Shown here in pieces: positions 38,601 to 46,345 of a stretch of DNA of 64,000 bases (its first letter is position 1; the number at the start of each line of letters is the position of its first letter). Position numbers and translations under genes: made by a program. The stretch lies in NCBI RefSeq assembly GCF_034424215.1, contig NZ_CP139960.1, positions 1,488,001-1,552,000 on the forward strand, written 5' to 3'. Under the pieces are notes generated by a model. The model was given only the letters and a program-made list of their open reading frames with translations. It was not told the origin of the DNA and made no database searches. The stretch comes from Niabella yanshanensis. GTDB taxonomy: Bacteria; Bacteroidota; Bacteroidia; Chitinophagales; Chitinophagaceae.

Positions 38601-38683
38601 GCTTGGGCACAGCATATATTGTACATTAAAAGAACGATCAAAAAACTGCTGGTTCTTTTAAACAACGTACTTATTAAAAGCAT
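35603..38683 (-). CDS. SusC-like TonB-dependent transporter, divergent N-terminus
   Basis: About 1026 residues from the ATG at 38683, which restores a clean signal peptide ending CCAQ; an in-frame start 18 codons upstream would bury it. A carboxypeptidase-D-like domain (GKVLDEFGHPLEKIRV), a plug with LKDGLSAIALGQRSSRGLLLVTTKK and a barrel ending in YNMGINIKF are present. The usual VVVGYG motif after the first domain is replaced by SLDVLYGRQKKEL, and an insert precedes the plug. It pairs with the SusD gene 21 bp downstream in standard SusC-SusD order. Confidence 0.92.
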   Translation of the reverse strand: MLLISTLFKRTSSFLIVLLMYNICCAQAGKMLRGKVLDEFGHPLEKIRVEDKGSHKTVESNEDGIFEINVSVPATLYFSGTSIDAAIYNVSGSADDIVLRLQNRYLVKSDSLDVLYGRQKKELFLGAAATVHTPQLSTTPATLYPYALTGRLAGLYTEQIQGYRTFSGTSDANSVSDLAGTLARTGLEPFSDNNEISLKLRGQNSVVVVDGIQRNIFSLDPQSIESVSVLKDGLSAIALGQRSSRGLLLVTTKKPRMGPPQFSFTAEVGTQQPLSQPQPLDAFNYAYLVNEALQNEGRKTLYTVGDLEGFKSGANAYRYPNVNWYDQVIKKSAPLYRYNLNLGGGSKVARYMVSLSYMNQEGLLNVQNPDAKLQLERYLINSKVDIDVTKYFNIGVQLFGRIQDGNQPGATVGSILGNLLTTPNNAYPVYNPDGSFGGNNSFQQNLRSMLDNSGYMMNTDRDIMANVDMKYSFDKWTKGLWVKLKGNLSVQSATITDRSMRVPVYLMQVGGDNGDTTYARYGSANAQVNNFYAVSNARYWYAQGELGYSKIINQHSFTGSVMADSRRVTLNFDLPGTATNYMAKLQYNYMEKYMLEGALNYSGYDRYPPGQQFGLFYAAGAGWNIAKENFIKNNATWIDLLKLRATYARTGSGVDNSGYFTWRQTYASSNDQTGIAGIDHVRAQIAVAENGLANTGITWEKGNKFNAGLDVALFKNHLSLNADFYRDVYSDLLQIRGKSIALIGTGYPWENMGKNLYTGGELQITYQNNIAAFNYFFTANGSLEKNRVLFMDEQQRDYPWNVATGKPVNTRFGYIADGFFQTDEEAQSGAVIAGYEIKAGDIKFKDLNGDGMIDQFDQTAIGTDKPLLYYGLTTGFNYKGLGFSILLQGVKNRDLYIDNWNTEILRANGQVYGQMYEHLLNRWTPETAAIASYPRLKANGGFGDGYSLSSSTFWMHSGDYWRIKNVNLQYTFPFSWTSRFKVSAITAFANAQNLFTWAAYDRVDPEVGYGAYPIQKVYNMGINIKF

Positions 38684-38727
38684 AAATATTTCGTTTATGG
38701 TTACCTGCTGGCAGGCATTAATCTGTT

Positions 38728-39729
38728 TTATTCGCAATTGAAGGTGAACCTGAAAGGCTCGTTGTCGGAAGTGCTTCCGCCGTATCCTATTTTTTTAGCA
38801 TTGGCAGCGTCTGTTAAAAAATATTCCATTCGCTGTATTGATTGATTTTGATGTAATCCAAAAAATGATCTGGGCCAGAAATCAAACCTGAATTTGTTAA
38901 TACCTGGCGTAGGTTTAAAGGCAAAGTCCTGGGTTTTACCGCATCGCTCTATTACTTCCCCGGTAGCCGTATAGGCTTTAGCGCAGAGATATATTTTTGA
39001 TTCGCTACTCAAAGGCGTTTCTACCAAATCACCATCATAAAAAATCGTTTGTATGTCATTATCTGTTGCTTTGGCCAGTTCCATCATAGCAATCTGAGGA
39101 TTTACAAAATCGATCAAATCTCCCGTACCGTTAGTTACTGTTAACCGGGCATAACGGCCATCATGAAATTTGTCATTGCCCGGCGCCTCTAAACCATTAC
39201 TCGTGTTACCAACAAAATAGCCCAGATTAACCAGCATATTTTGTGCACCCGTTTTTGTAACCAGCTTTACTTCGAAGGTGATGCTGCTATTGATGTCATA
39301 TGTTTTTGTGGACCTGAAAACCACCCATTCCATATCATTAACAATATTTCCCATCAACGCATAGCGTTTATCCTGCATAAGTGCGTCTGCCCATGGAATC
39401 TGCGAAGTAGTTTCTTTTTCAGAAACCGGCATCAAACTCATTTTTTCATTATTGGCTCCCATTGGGATGCAGGTGTAAAAAACAGACGTATGCTGCGCAG
39501 CATTCCAGGACTTCGGAACCAGAAAACCTACTACAAGGGTTTTTCCAAGATTTGTTCCCGCAGCATCTATTTTACAATTAACGGTTACAGTAAGGTTACT
39601 ACCCGCGTCAGCTTCCGAAGGCTGATCTACACTTACAATATCTGTGCTACAGGCGATTATCAGCGCCAGCAGCCCCGTCACTGCAAGGAAGCTCCAGAAA
39701 TTCTTTTTCCTAAAAAATTTTATTCTCAT
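38728..39729 (-). CDS. DUF4961-like surface lipoprotein
   Basis: A 333-residue protein with lipobox LIIACS and beta-rich sequence resembling DUF4961 proteins found in SusC/SusD loci (the DUF number is my best recollection from sequence style). Features include an early Ig-like strand pattern (NLTVTVNCKIDAAG) and a C-terminal segment ending RFTFNC. Probably a surface glycan-binding protein. It begins 26 bp after the lipocalin-like lipoprotein gene, and its end lies close to the start of the SusC gene. Confidence 0.65.
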   Translation of the reverse strand: MRIKFFRKKNFWSFLAVTGLLALIIACSTDIVSVDQPSEADAGSNLTVTVNCKIDAAGTNLGKTLVVGFLVPKSWNAAQHTSVFYTCIPMGANNEKMSLMPVSEKETTSQIPWADALMQDKRYALMGNIVNDMEWVVFRSTKTYDINSSITFEVKLVTKTGAQNMLVNLGYFVGNTSNGLEAPGNDKFHDGRYARLTVTNGTGDLIDFVNPQIAMMELAKATDNDIQTIFYDGDLVETPLSSESKIYLCAKAYTATGEVIERCGKTQDFAFKPTPGINKFRFDFWPRSFFGLHQNQSIQRMEYFLTDAANAKKIGYGGSTSDNEPFRFTFNCE

Positions 39730-39754
39730 ATATCTGAGTTATCAGGTTTTTGTA

Positions 39755-40198
39755 TTACTTAATCTCTTCCAATGCATATTGATACACATTAGATCTGCAT
39801 CCGGGCGAGCCCTTTAAAATAATTCTTCGAACACCCTCTACAACCGGGTATTCGAACTCATTTAAAATAGCTTTTGACTCCCCTTGCTGTGTAAAAGATA
39901 TCCGTAAGGGGTGCGTATCATCATCAAGAGACCAGGTTCCATTTTTTGCAATGATGAAGGGCGCCTGATTGCCTACTATATAACTTCCATCTTCCTTGAA
40001 TTGAATTTCAAAGGCCGTAAAATCGAAGTAGTTGGTGATGTCTACCCCATTCCTGGAAACTGAGGCAATTTTCCAGGAGCCCGTTATATTTTTTTTTGCT
40101 TCAGGATTAGTCCTGGTGCTTTCCTTCTGGCATGAGTTAATCGTCAGCACCAATAAAACGGTCAACGATACTAAAAAAAATCTCCTGCTATAGTTCAT
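39755..40198 (-). CDS. Lipocalin-like lipoprotein (DUF5004-like)
   Basis: A 147-residue protein from the ATG at 40198, which gives a proper lipoprotein signal (VLLVLTINSC). A longer frame beginning at 40270 would overlap the SusD gene and lacks a signal at its N-terminus. The mature part has the small beta-barrel pattern ITGSWKIASV, FKEDGSYIV and GTWSLDDD of lipocalin-like and DUF5004 proteins. Such proteins occur beside SusD genes, and this one probably sits on the outer membrane with a ligand-binding role. Confidence 0.7.
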   Translation of the reverse strand: MNYSRRFFLVSLTVLLVLTINSCQKESTRTNPEAKKNITGSWKIASVSRNGVDITNYFDFTAFEIQFKEDGSYIVGNQAPFIIAKNGTWSLDDDTHPLRISFTQQGESKAILNEFEYPVVEGVRRIILKGSPGCRSNVYQYALEEIK

Positions 40199-40248
40199 AA
40201 TTTTGTACATTAATTTTATGGTGCTGGTTACAGATACTATGGTTAGCT

Positions 40249-42033
40249 TTACTGGGCAGTAGTACTCCAATAAGGATTTTGCAATAGCTGATCAGATTTA
40301 GCTACCTCGCTTTGAGGGATGGGGAATAAATACATTGCAGTTCTGAAATTTCTCTTACGCACATTAAAAATTTCAAAAGCCGGTGTGGCTGTTTCATTTT
40401 CACGCATCACTTTCATTCCATGCAGTGTTGCATTCTCGGTTGTTTCGGCGATCAGCCAACGCCTTGTATCCCAAAACCAGTGTTCTTCAAAGGCCAATTC
40501 TATACGCCTTTCGTTTCTGATAACAGCGCGCATTTCCTCCTTCGACAATCCTGCGGGAAGCCCATAACTGTTATCCGTTCCGGCTGTGATACCAGCTCTT
40601 TTTCTAATTGCTGTGATAGCGCTGTACACTTCTGCTGTAGGACCGGCAAATTCATTTTCAGCCTCAGCAAAATTCAGGTACATTTCTGCCAGGCGTATCA
40701 GTGGCCAGCAGCGCTCTGCTCCATGAATACAGTTCCCGGCTATGTCAGGTTTCAGCATTTTATTAACGTAATAACCGGTTGTAGTACGGTTAAAAACCGC
40801 GTCTGCACCTGCATTGAAGTACAATTTCAAGGGTTGTCCCATAATCGGCTGAATAAAATCTGTATATAAAACGATCAGTGAAGAATCGTGCATAATGGTA
40901 TGGTCGAGCCGCGGATCGCGGTTATCGTAAGGGCGATTGGGATTATATCCCGATGTTGCAGCCGTAATGGGTTGTCCATCCTTCATCAAAAAAGCGTCTA
41001 CGAGTTCCTGGTAAGGATAAGCACCATTTCCGTCGCCGCCCCGGCTGGGTGGCATCCAACAGCTTTCAAAGTCTCTGTTACCCGTTCTCATACGGGCCAG
41101 AATATACTCACTGTTCACCCGCCGGTAGAATAAATCCCTGAAAGGAGGTATGTTCTGTCCGGCTACGTCACTGGCAGTATTATACAGTTCAAAGGCTCCC
41201 AGCGAAATAACCATTCTTGCGGCATCTGCGGCCTGTTTCCACCTGTTATCGTCTGCATTGGCATAACCTACAATAGTGCGTAAAGGGTTGCTTAAACCGG
41301 AGTTGAATTGATTAGGGCCATTAAAAAAAGGACTGGCCGCATACAACAAAGCACGGGCTTTTAGCGCCAGGCAGGCACCCGAACCGGCCCGTCCATATTC
41401 AAGACCCTGTTGCCGAACGGGCAGGTCTTTTGCAGCGGCATCACATTCTGAAACAATATAATTAATGCATTCTTCAAAACCATTGCGACTGGCGGCTATT
41501 TTATCCTGGTCATTGAAAATAGTATCGCCTACCAGTGGTACTCCGCCGTAATGCTTCACAAGGATAAAATAATACCATGCACGTAAAAACCGGGCCTCTG
41601 CAGCGGTTCTTTTTTGCAGATAAGTTTCGAAAGGCAGCGTAGCGGCATGCTTCAGATACTGATTCACGGCCCTTATTTGTTTATAACAGGTGCTCCAGGC
41701 GTCGCCGCTTACTGTTGCAGGCGTAATAGAACCGGTAGCAAAACCTGCCGATGTTGCGGAAACGCCCACTTTGGGCACATCTGCTTCGGAAGATGCCGCA
41801 TCCAAACCTCCGTTATCAAAACGGGTAGGGCTAAAGCTAAAGCCAATATCTGAGTAAATATTGCTAAGAAATGCCATAGCATAAGCGCTGTCGCTAAATA
41901 CAGTTTGCTCATTAAGGTTGGTTGTTGTGGTCTCTTCCAGGAATTTATTTTTAGAGCACCCCGACGTTGCGAGTAACACTACCATTATGATAAGTAACCC
42001 TATAAACAGCTTGGCATGATTATATATTTTCAT
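40249..42033 (-). CDS. SusD/RagB-like lipoprotein, first gene of the operon
   Basis: A 594-residue SusD homologue with lipobox LLATSGC. The hallmark segments RTAAEARFLRAWYYFILVKHYGG, DNRDPRLD and NERRIELAFEEHWFWDTRRW are present. It resembles the second SusD at 33848-35581 but is clearly a distinct paralog. Unusually it leads the operon without a SusC before it; its SusC partner may be the unpaired SusC at the far end. The 160 bp upstream separate it from the divergent Lgt-like gene, and I found no consensus promoter there. Confidence 0.93.
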   Translation of the reverse strand: MKIYNHAKLFIGLLIIMVVLLATSGCSKNKFLEETTTTNLNEQTVFSDSAYAMAFLSNIYSDIGFSFSPTRFDNGGLDAASSEADVPKVGVSATSAGFATGSITPATVSGDAWSTCYKQIRAVNQYLKHAATLPFETYLQKRTAAEARFLRAWYYFILVKHYGGVPLVGDTIFNDQDKIAASRNGFEECINYIVSECDAAAKDLPVRQQGLEYGRAGSGACLALKARALLYAASPFFNGPNQFNSGLSNPLRTIVGYANADDNRWKQAADAARMVISLGAFELYNTASDVAGQNIPPFRDLFYRRVNSEYILARMRTGNRDFESCWMPPSRGGDGNGAYPYQELVDAFLMKDGQPITAATSGYNPNRPYDNRDPRLDHTIMHDSSLIVLYTDFIQPIMGQPLKLYFNAGADAVFNRTTTGYYVNKMLKPDIAGNCIHGAERCWPLIRLAEMYLNFAEAENEFAGPTAEVYSAITAIRKRAGITAGTDNSYGLPAGLSKEEMRAVIRNERRIELAFEEHWFWDTRRWLIAETTENATLHGMKVMRENETATPAFEIFNVRKRNFRTAMYLFPIPQSEVAKSDQLLQNPYWSTTAQ

Positions 42034-42193
42034 ACTTTCAGAATCGTTTTTCTCTTACATGAGGTAACTTTAACAAAGCCTTACCTCCACTCCAAATGAT
42101 ATCATTTTTTGCAACCTCATTTCAATTTTACAGGAAACCAAAATAGCGGTAAGTAATCGCCGGTGTTACTAAACTCATTTATACTATTTTCAC

Positions 42194-43150
42194 GTGACCC
42201 TCAGGGGCTTAAAAATCCAGTTATTGTATCCAGATCTATATTATCTTTTCAGAGAGCTGTTGGGAATTGAGTGGCCATTGCTGCATCATATCACCACTTT
42301 CGGCCTTTCCATAGCGCTGTCGTTTGTTTTTGGCATGTACTATCTTAGAAAAAATCTGCTGCTCAAGGAAAGCCTGGGATATTTTTCTTCCAGGAAAGAC
42401 ACGCTGGTTGATCGGCAAAAACAAGCTAAAGTGTTACCATCAAAAGCACTGGGTATGATCGCCCTCATCAATACAATTTGCGGAATTATTATCGGTAAGA
42501 TTTTTTACCTGTTGGAAAATGGTCAGGATCTGCAGCCAGGCTTAACCATGTTTTCCTTTTCGGGGATTAATTATTATGGCGCGCTAACCGGTATGTTACT
42601 ATCATCGGCATTTTTTTGTTACCTGAATAACATCAGGCCATTGGCTGTTTTTGACGCTGCTGCTCCCGGCTTTCTTCTTTCGTATTGCATCGGTCGGCTG
42701 GGTTGTCATATTTCAGGAGACGGCGACTGGGGCCTTGTAAATAATTTACCCAACCCTATAAGCTGGTTGCCCGACTGGTTATGGTCGTACAATTACCCGC
42801 ATAACCTTATCAGACAGGGTTCCATTATTAAATATTGCGACTGGGGTAATTATTGTTATGTGTTATCCAACCCTGTTTGGCCCACGTCTTTGTATGAAGC
42901 TATTATCTGCTTTCTGCTATTTCTGCTACTCTGGCGATTGAGAGGAAAAACATATCAGCCCGGATTCATTACAGGAATCTATTTAATAGTCAGCAGCCTC
43001 GAAAGATTTTTAATTGAAGAAATCCGTATAAACCCAATGATAGGAGAATTAGATATAACACAGGCGCAATTGGTAAGCATTATTTTGGCAATAACCGGTG
43101 TTGTTATTATTGGCCTCCTTCGTTTTTCAAAAAACCGGCGTTTAACCTAG
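42194..43150 (+). CDS. Lgt-like prolipoprotein diacylglyceryl transferase
   Basis: A 318-residue multi-pass membrane protein (about 7 helices). Lgt landmarks are recognisable although divergent: CIGRLGCHISGDGDWG for the signature RxGxxxNGxxWG region, NPVWPTSLYEAI for the HPTQLYE motif and ERFLIEEIRINP near the end. Lgt adds diacylglycerol to the lipobox cysteine of lipoproteins, in keeping with the many lipoproteins encoded nearby. The start is GTG at 42194. It may be the genome's Lgt or a paralog. The gene converges with the ROK gene. Confidence 0.75.
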   Translation: MTLRGLKIQLLYPDLYYLFRELLGIEWPLLHHITTFGLSIALSFVFGMYYLRKNLLLKESLGYFSSRKDTLVDRQKQAKVLPSKALGMIALINTICGIIIGKIFYLLENGQDLQPGLTMFSFSGINYYGALTGMLLSSAFFCYLNNIRPLAVFDAAAPGFLLSYCIGRLGCHISGDGDWGLVNNLPNPISWLPDWLWSYNYPHNLIRQGSIIKYCDWGNYCYVLSNPVWPTSLYEAIICFLLFLLLWRLRGKTYQPGFITGIYLIVSSLERFLIEEIRINPMIGELDITQAQLVSIILAITGVVIIGLLRFSKNRRLT

Positions 43151-43155
43151 CCGGT
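43134..43155. terminator. Short inverted repeat between convergent genes
   Basis: ACCGGC (43134-43139) and GCCGGT (43150-43155) with a 10-nt loop span the stop of the Lgt-like gene, preceded by six A. The stem is short, so this is a weak terminator at best. Confidence 0.3.
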
Positions 43156-43157
43156 CT

Positions 43158-44015
43158 TTACAACGCCGCGCCAAATATCAATGCATCCTCACCCAATGTT
43201 GCCGTATGTACCGGCGTGTTTATACCCATCTCTGACAGTTTTGCCTTAGTAGCCGGGAGAAAAAAAGATGCGGCCTTCGCTATATTACCTCCTATCACAA
43301 TAATATCCGGGTTGTTCTTTTGTGCAAACAATGCTAAAAACGCCGATAAGTTACCTGCAAACTCTTCAAATACCTGCCGGGCATATGTACAGCTATGATG
43401 CAATAGACTTAGCGCTTTTACATCAGGCAGACGCTTATGGGCAAGCTCATGATACCTGCTGAGAAACCACCTCGTTGAAATATAATCTTCAGCAATGCCG
43501 CTCCTGAAAGGCATGCACCAAAGATCAGCGTCGGCAGCCTCACCATTTTTATAATAAGAGGTCCCCAAGCCGGTTCCTAAGGTAATACCTATGGCAGTAT
43601 TATAATTAGAAGGTATTCCGGCCATTATTTCGCCCCTGAGAAAACAAGCCGCATCATTAGAAATATGAATACATTGAACGGGCATATCCAGGTCCCGGGA
43701 TAATATCTTCTTTATATTTAGACCATAGAGCGCTTCATATTTATCATTCTCCTTCATCAAACATATTCCTGCATCGTAATCAAAAGGCCCGGGCATGGCG
43801 ATCCCTACGGAGTCAATAGGTTGGTCAGCCAATTGCATCGTAGTTTTTAAGGCGCCGCTCCAACAGTGGATAATCTCCTCTGCTGAAGCTTTGGAGTCGA
43901 CGCTTACTCTTGAAGCCGAAAGCGGCACAATCCCCCGATTGACCACATCTATCAATGCTGTGGCAATATGGGAGCCCCCTATATCGGCACCCAGCCTTAT
44001 TCCGGCGTTTGTCAT
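43158..44015 (-). CDS. ROK family sugar kinase
   Basis: A 285-residue cytoplasmic kinase. The N-terminal phosphate loop is LGADIGGSHIATALID (Asp11), and GIAMPGPF, ISNDAACFLRGE (catalytic Asp), GITLGTGLGTSYY and DIIVIGGNIAKA follow. The cysteine-rich zinc motif typical of many ROK proteins (CGxxGCxE) is absent. It probably phosphorylates a hexose (glucose, mannose or an amino sugar) released by the neighbouring glycosidases. It starts 29 bp after the GH92 gene and probably is the last gene of that operon. Confidence 0.85.
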   Translation of the reverse strand: MTNAGIRLGADIGGSHIATALIDVVNRGIVPLSASRVSVDSKASAEEIIHCWSGALKTTMQLADQPIDSVGIAMPGPFDYDAGICLMKENDKYEALYGLNIKKILSRDLDMPVQCIHISNDAACFLRGEIMAGIPSNYNTAIGITLGTGLGTSYYKNGEAADADLWCMPFRSGIAEDYISTRWFLSRYHELAHKRLPDVKALSLLHHSCTYARQVFEEFAGNLSAFLALFAQKNNPDIIVIGGNIAKAASFFLPATKAKLSEMGINTPVHTATLGEDALIFGAAL

Positions 44016-44044
44016 ACAAGTATTTTTTGAGCTGTGAATTTTAT

Positions 44045-46345
44045 TTACTGATACCGCAGCGTATGAGGTTTATCACCCATGACCAGATCGAGTTTCCCGC
44101 CCTTCATAATATCGCTGTAATCGATATAGCACCGGTTATATGGCTTTCCATTCAAAAAAACTTTTTGGATGTAAATATTGGATGAGGAATTATTCGGGGC
44201 GACTATACTGAAAGCTTTGCCTCCGGGAAGCCGGATTACGGAACTTTTAAACAGCGGGCTGGTTAGCTCAAACCTTGTGCTGCCGGGGGCTACCGGATGT
44301 ATTCCTACAGAAGCCAGCACAAACCAGGCGCTCATTTGCCCTACATCTTCATTGCCAACCAACCCTTCCACCGAATTACGGTAAGCGCTGTCACAAATAA
44401 TTCTCGTCCATTTTTGTGTAAGGGCGGGCATTCCCAGGCGGTTAAATAAAAACGGAACATGGTGTACTGGTTCGTTCGCGTGATTGTAATAGCTGTTCCA
44501 CATAAAATTTTTGGGTGTTTTTTCAAAGAAGTCCACCAGATCCGTCAGCACCTTCTCCTTTCCACCCATCAGCTGCGCCATCCCTTCAATATCATGAGGA
44601 ACAAACCAGCCCTGTTGATACGGGTTCGTTTCAAAAGTGCCATACCAATCGGTTAACCGCCCTGTTGACGGCCAGGGCTCCCAGCTCCCATCTGCCCGGC
44701 GGGGCCGAAACCAATGATGATCTGCATCCCATATATTTTTATACGCCTGCGATCGGTCGAGGTATTTATGGCTGGCATCATCCTTACCCAGTCCCTTTGC
44801 TATTTGCGACAGGCACCAGTCTGCAAAAGCATACTCCAGTGTTTTGGCGATACTTCCCGGGTCGTATCCCAATTTTCCATTGCCAAATTTTTCTACGGTA
44901 TTGATGGCATAATCATAAGCTTTTTGTACATCATAATTTCTTATGCCTTTAACATATGCATCCGCCAAAACCACGACCGCCGGGTTGCCGAGCATGCAGC
45001 CGCTATATGCATTCAGCAACTCCCATCGCTCCAGGTAATTGCTGTCCGACTCCGCGGCCAATGTTACCAGTGAATTTACCAGATCGTTGACCAGTGGTGG
45101 GTTAATGATCGTTTGCAAAGGAACCTGGCTGCGAAAAACATCCCAACCACTAAATATGCTACGTTTCCGAAACCTGCCTGACCGGTGTATTTTTCCATCA
45201 CCTCCGGTGTATCTGCCATCAACATCGGCAACAATACGGGGATCAATCATTGTATGATATAAAGAAGTATAAAAAACAACTTTCTGGTCTTCGGTAGCCC
45301 CGTTTACAGAGATCACATTTAATGCGTTATTCCAAAGCTGCACCGCATTTCGATGCACCTGCCCAAAATTCCAGCCAGGCATTTCGGTTTCAAGATTCTT
45401 CTTTGCTCCTTCTATACCAACAAAAGATATCCCTGTTTTTAGTACCACCTGTTCCTGCTCTCTGGCATCAAACTCAGTAAAAAATCCCAGGTGGCGGCCT
45501 TTCTTTTCACCGATATTTTTCTCAACCCTGGCATCAGCGATCCATTTCTGGTAATAATCACTTTCTACAGCTTCTCTTTTACGGCTGGCGGTGTCTGGAA
45601 TATCAGCAGACCATACACCAAAGTTTGTTATGGGCTTACTGAACTGTGCATAGAAATATACCGTATAACTGGCCTTCCCATCCCCGTTACCCCAACCACC
45701 GCCGTCGGGAGTACATTGCATCCAACCTTCAACGGTATTATTGTTCACCACCTTCAGGTACTGAAGTGTTGAAGTTCCGCCTACCCGTCTCGCCAGGTCA
45801 ACCTGTATTCTCGACTGACCTGCAGGAAAAGTAAATCTCAACATGCCACTGTGAGGTGCCGCGGTCATCTCGGCTTTGATATTATGATCTGTTAAATGGA
45901 CAGCATAATATCCTGCCGAAGCTACTTCACTGGTTTTATCGTAAGCCGACCGGTATCCTTTTCCGGGTTTATCTGACAATTTACCAGATGACGTTTTTAA
46001 AGGCCCGGATGACGGCATCACCAAAAAATTCCCCAGATCTCCAAACCAGCCCACCCCGCTCATTTGAGTCATGGCGAAACCTTCTATACTTTCATGCTCG
46101 TAACTGTAGCCGGATCCGTTATCACCCCCGGTTATCGTATTAGGGCTTACCTGTACCATCCCGAACGGTGTTGTTGCTCCGGGGAAGGTTTTGCCTAATC
46201 CGTGGTAAACACCGGCCTTACCGGTGCTGGTGCTGGCTCCTATAAAGGGATTAACATAAGACGCCGGCAACCGGTTTTGCGCAGTGGAACCGAGTGTTGT
46301 CAACATAGCTAACACGCCCGCTTTCACTTTTAATGCTATTTTCAT
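44045..46345 (-). CDS. GH92 family alpha-mannosidase
   Basis: A 766-residue secreted enzyme with a signal peptide ending STAQ and the canonical opening YVNPFIGAS and FPGATTPFGMVQVSPNT. The GH92 N-domain and (alpha/alpha)6 barrel are complete. The catalytic residues should be Glu625 in HANEPVHH (general acid; the usual motif is HGNEPSHH, so a Gly is Ala here) and Asp667 in GNEDVGQMSAW (base region). GH92 enzymes are calcium-dependent, inverting exo-alpha-mannosidases acting on mannans and N-glycans; the linkage preference cannot be read. Its ATG overlaps the stop of the SGNH gene by 4 bp, so the two are translationally coupled. Confidence 0.93.
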   Translation of the reverse strand: MKIALKVKAGVLAMLTTLGSTAQNRLPASYVNPFIGASTSTGKAGVYHGLGKTFPGATTPFGMVQVSPNTITGGDNGSGYSYEHESIEGFAMTQMSGVGWFGDLGNFLVMPSSGPLKTSSGKLSDKPGKGYRSAYDKTSEVASAGYYAVHLTDHNIKAEMTAAPHSGMLRFTFPAGQSRIQVDLARRVGGTSTLQYLKVVNNNTVEGWMQCTPDGGGWGNGDGKASYTVYFYAQFSKPITNFGVWSADIPDTASRKREAVESDYYQKWIADARVEKNIGEKKGRHLGFFTEFDAREQEQVVLKTGISFVGIEGAKKNLETEMPGWNFGQVHRNAVQLWNNALNVISVNGATEDQKVVFYTSLYHTMIDPRIVADVDGRYTGGDGKIHRSGRFRKRSIFSGWDVFRSQVPLQTIINPPLVNDLVNSLVTLAAESDSNYLERWELLNAYSGCMLGNPAVVVLADAYVKGIRNYDVQKAYDYAINTVEKFGNGKLGYDPGSIAKTLEYAFADWCLSQIAKGLGKDDASHKYLDRSQAYKNIWDADHHWFRPRRADGSWEPWPSTGRLTDWYGTFETNPYQQGWFVPHDIEGMAQLMGGKEKVLTDLVDFFEKTPKNFMWNSYYNHANEPVHHVPFLFNRLGMPALTQKWTRIICDSAYRNSVEGLVGNEDVGQMSAWFVLASVGIHPVAPGSTRFELTSPLFKSSVIRLPGGKAFSIVAPNNSSSNIYIQKVFLNGKPYNRCYIDYSDIMKGGKLDLVMGDKPHTLRYQ

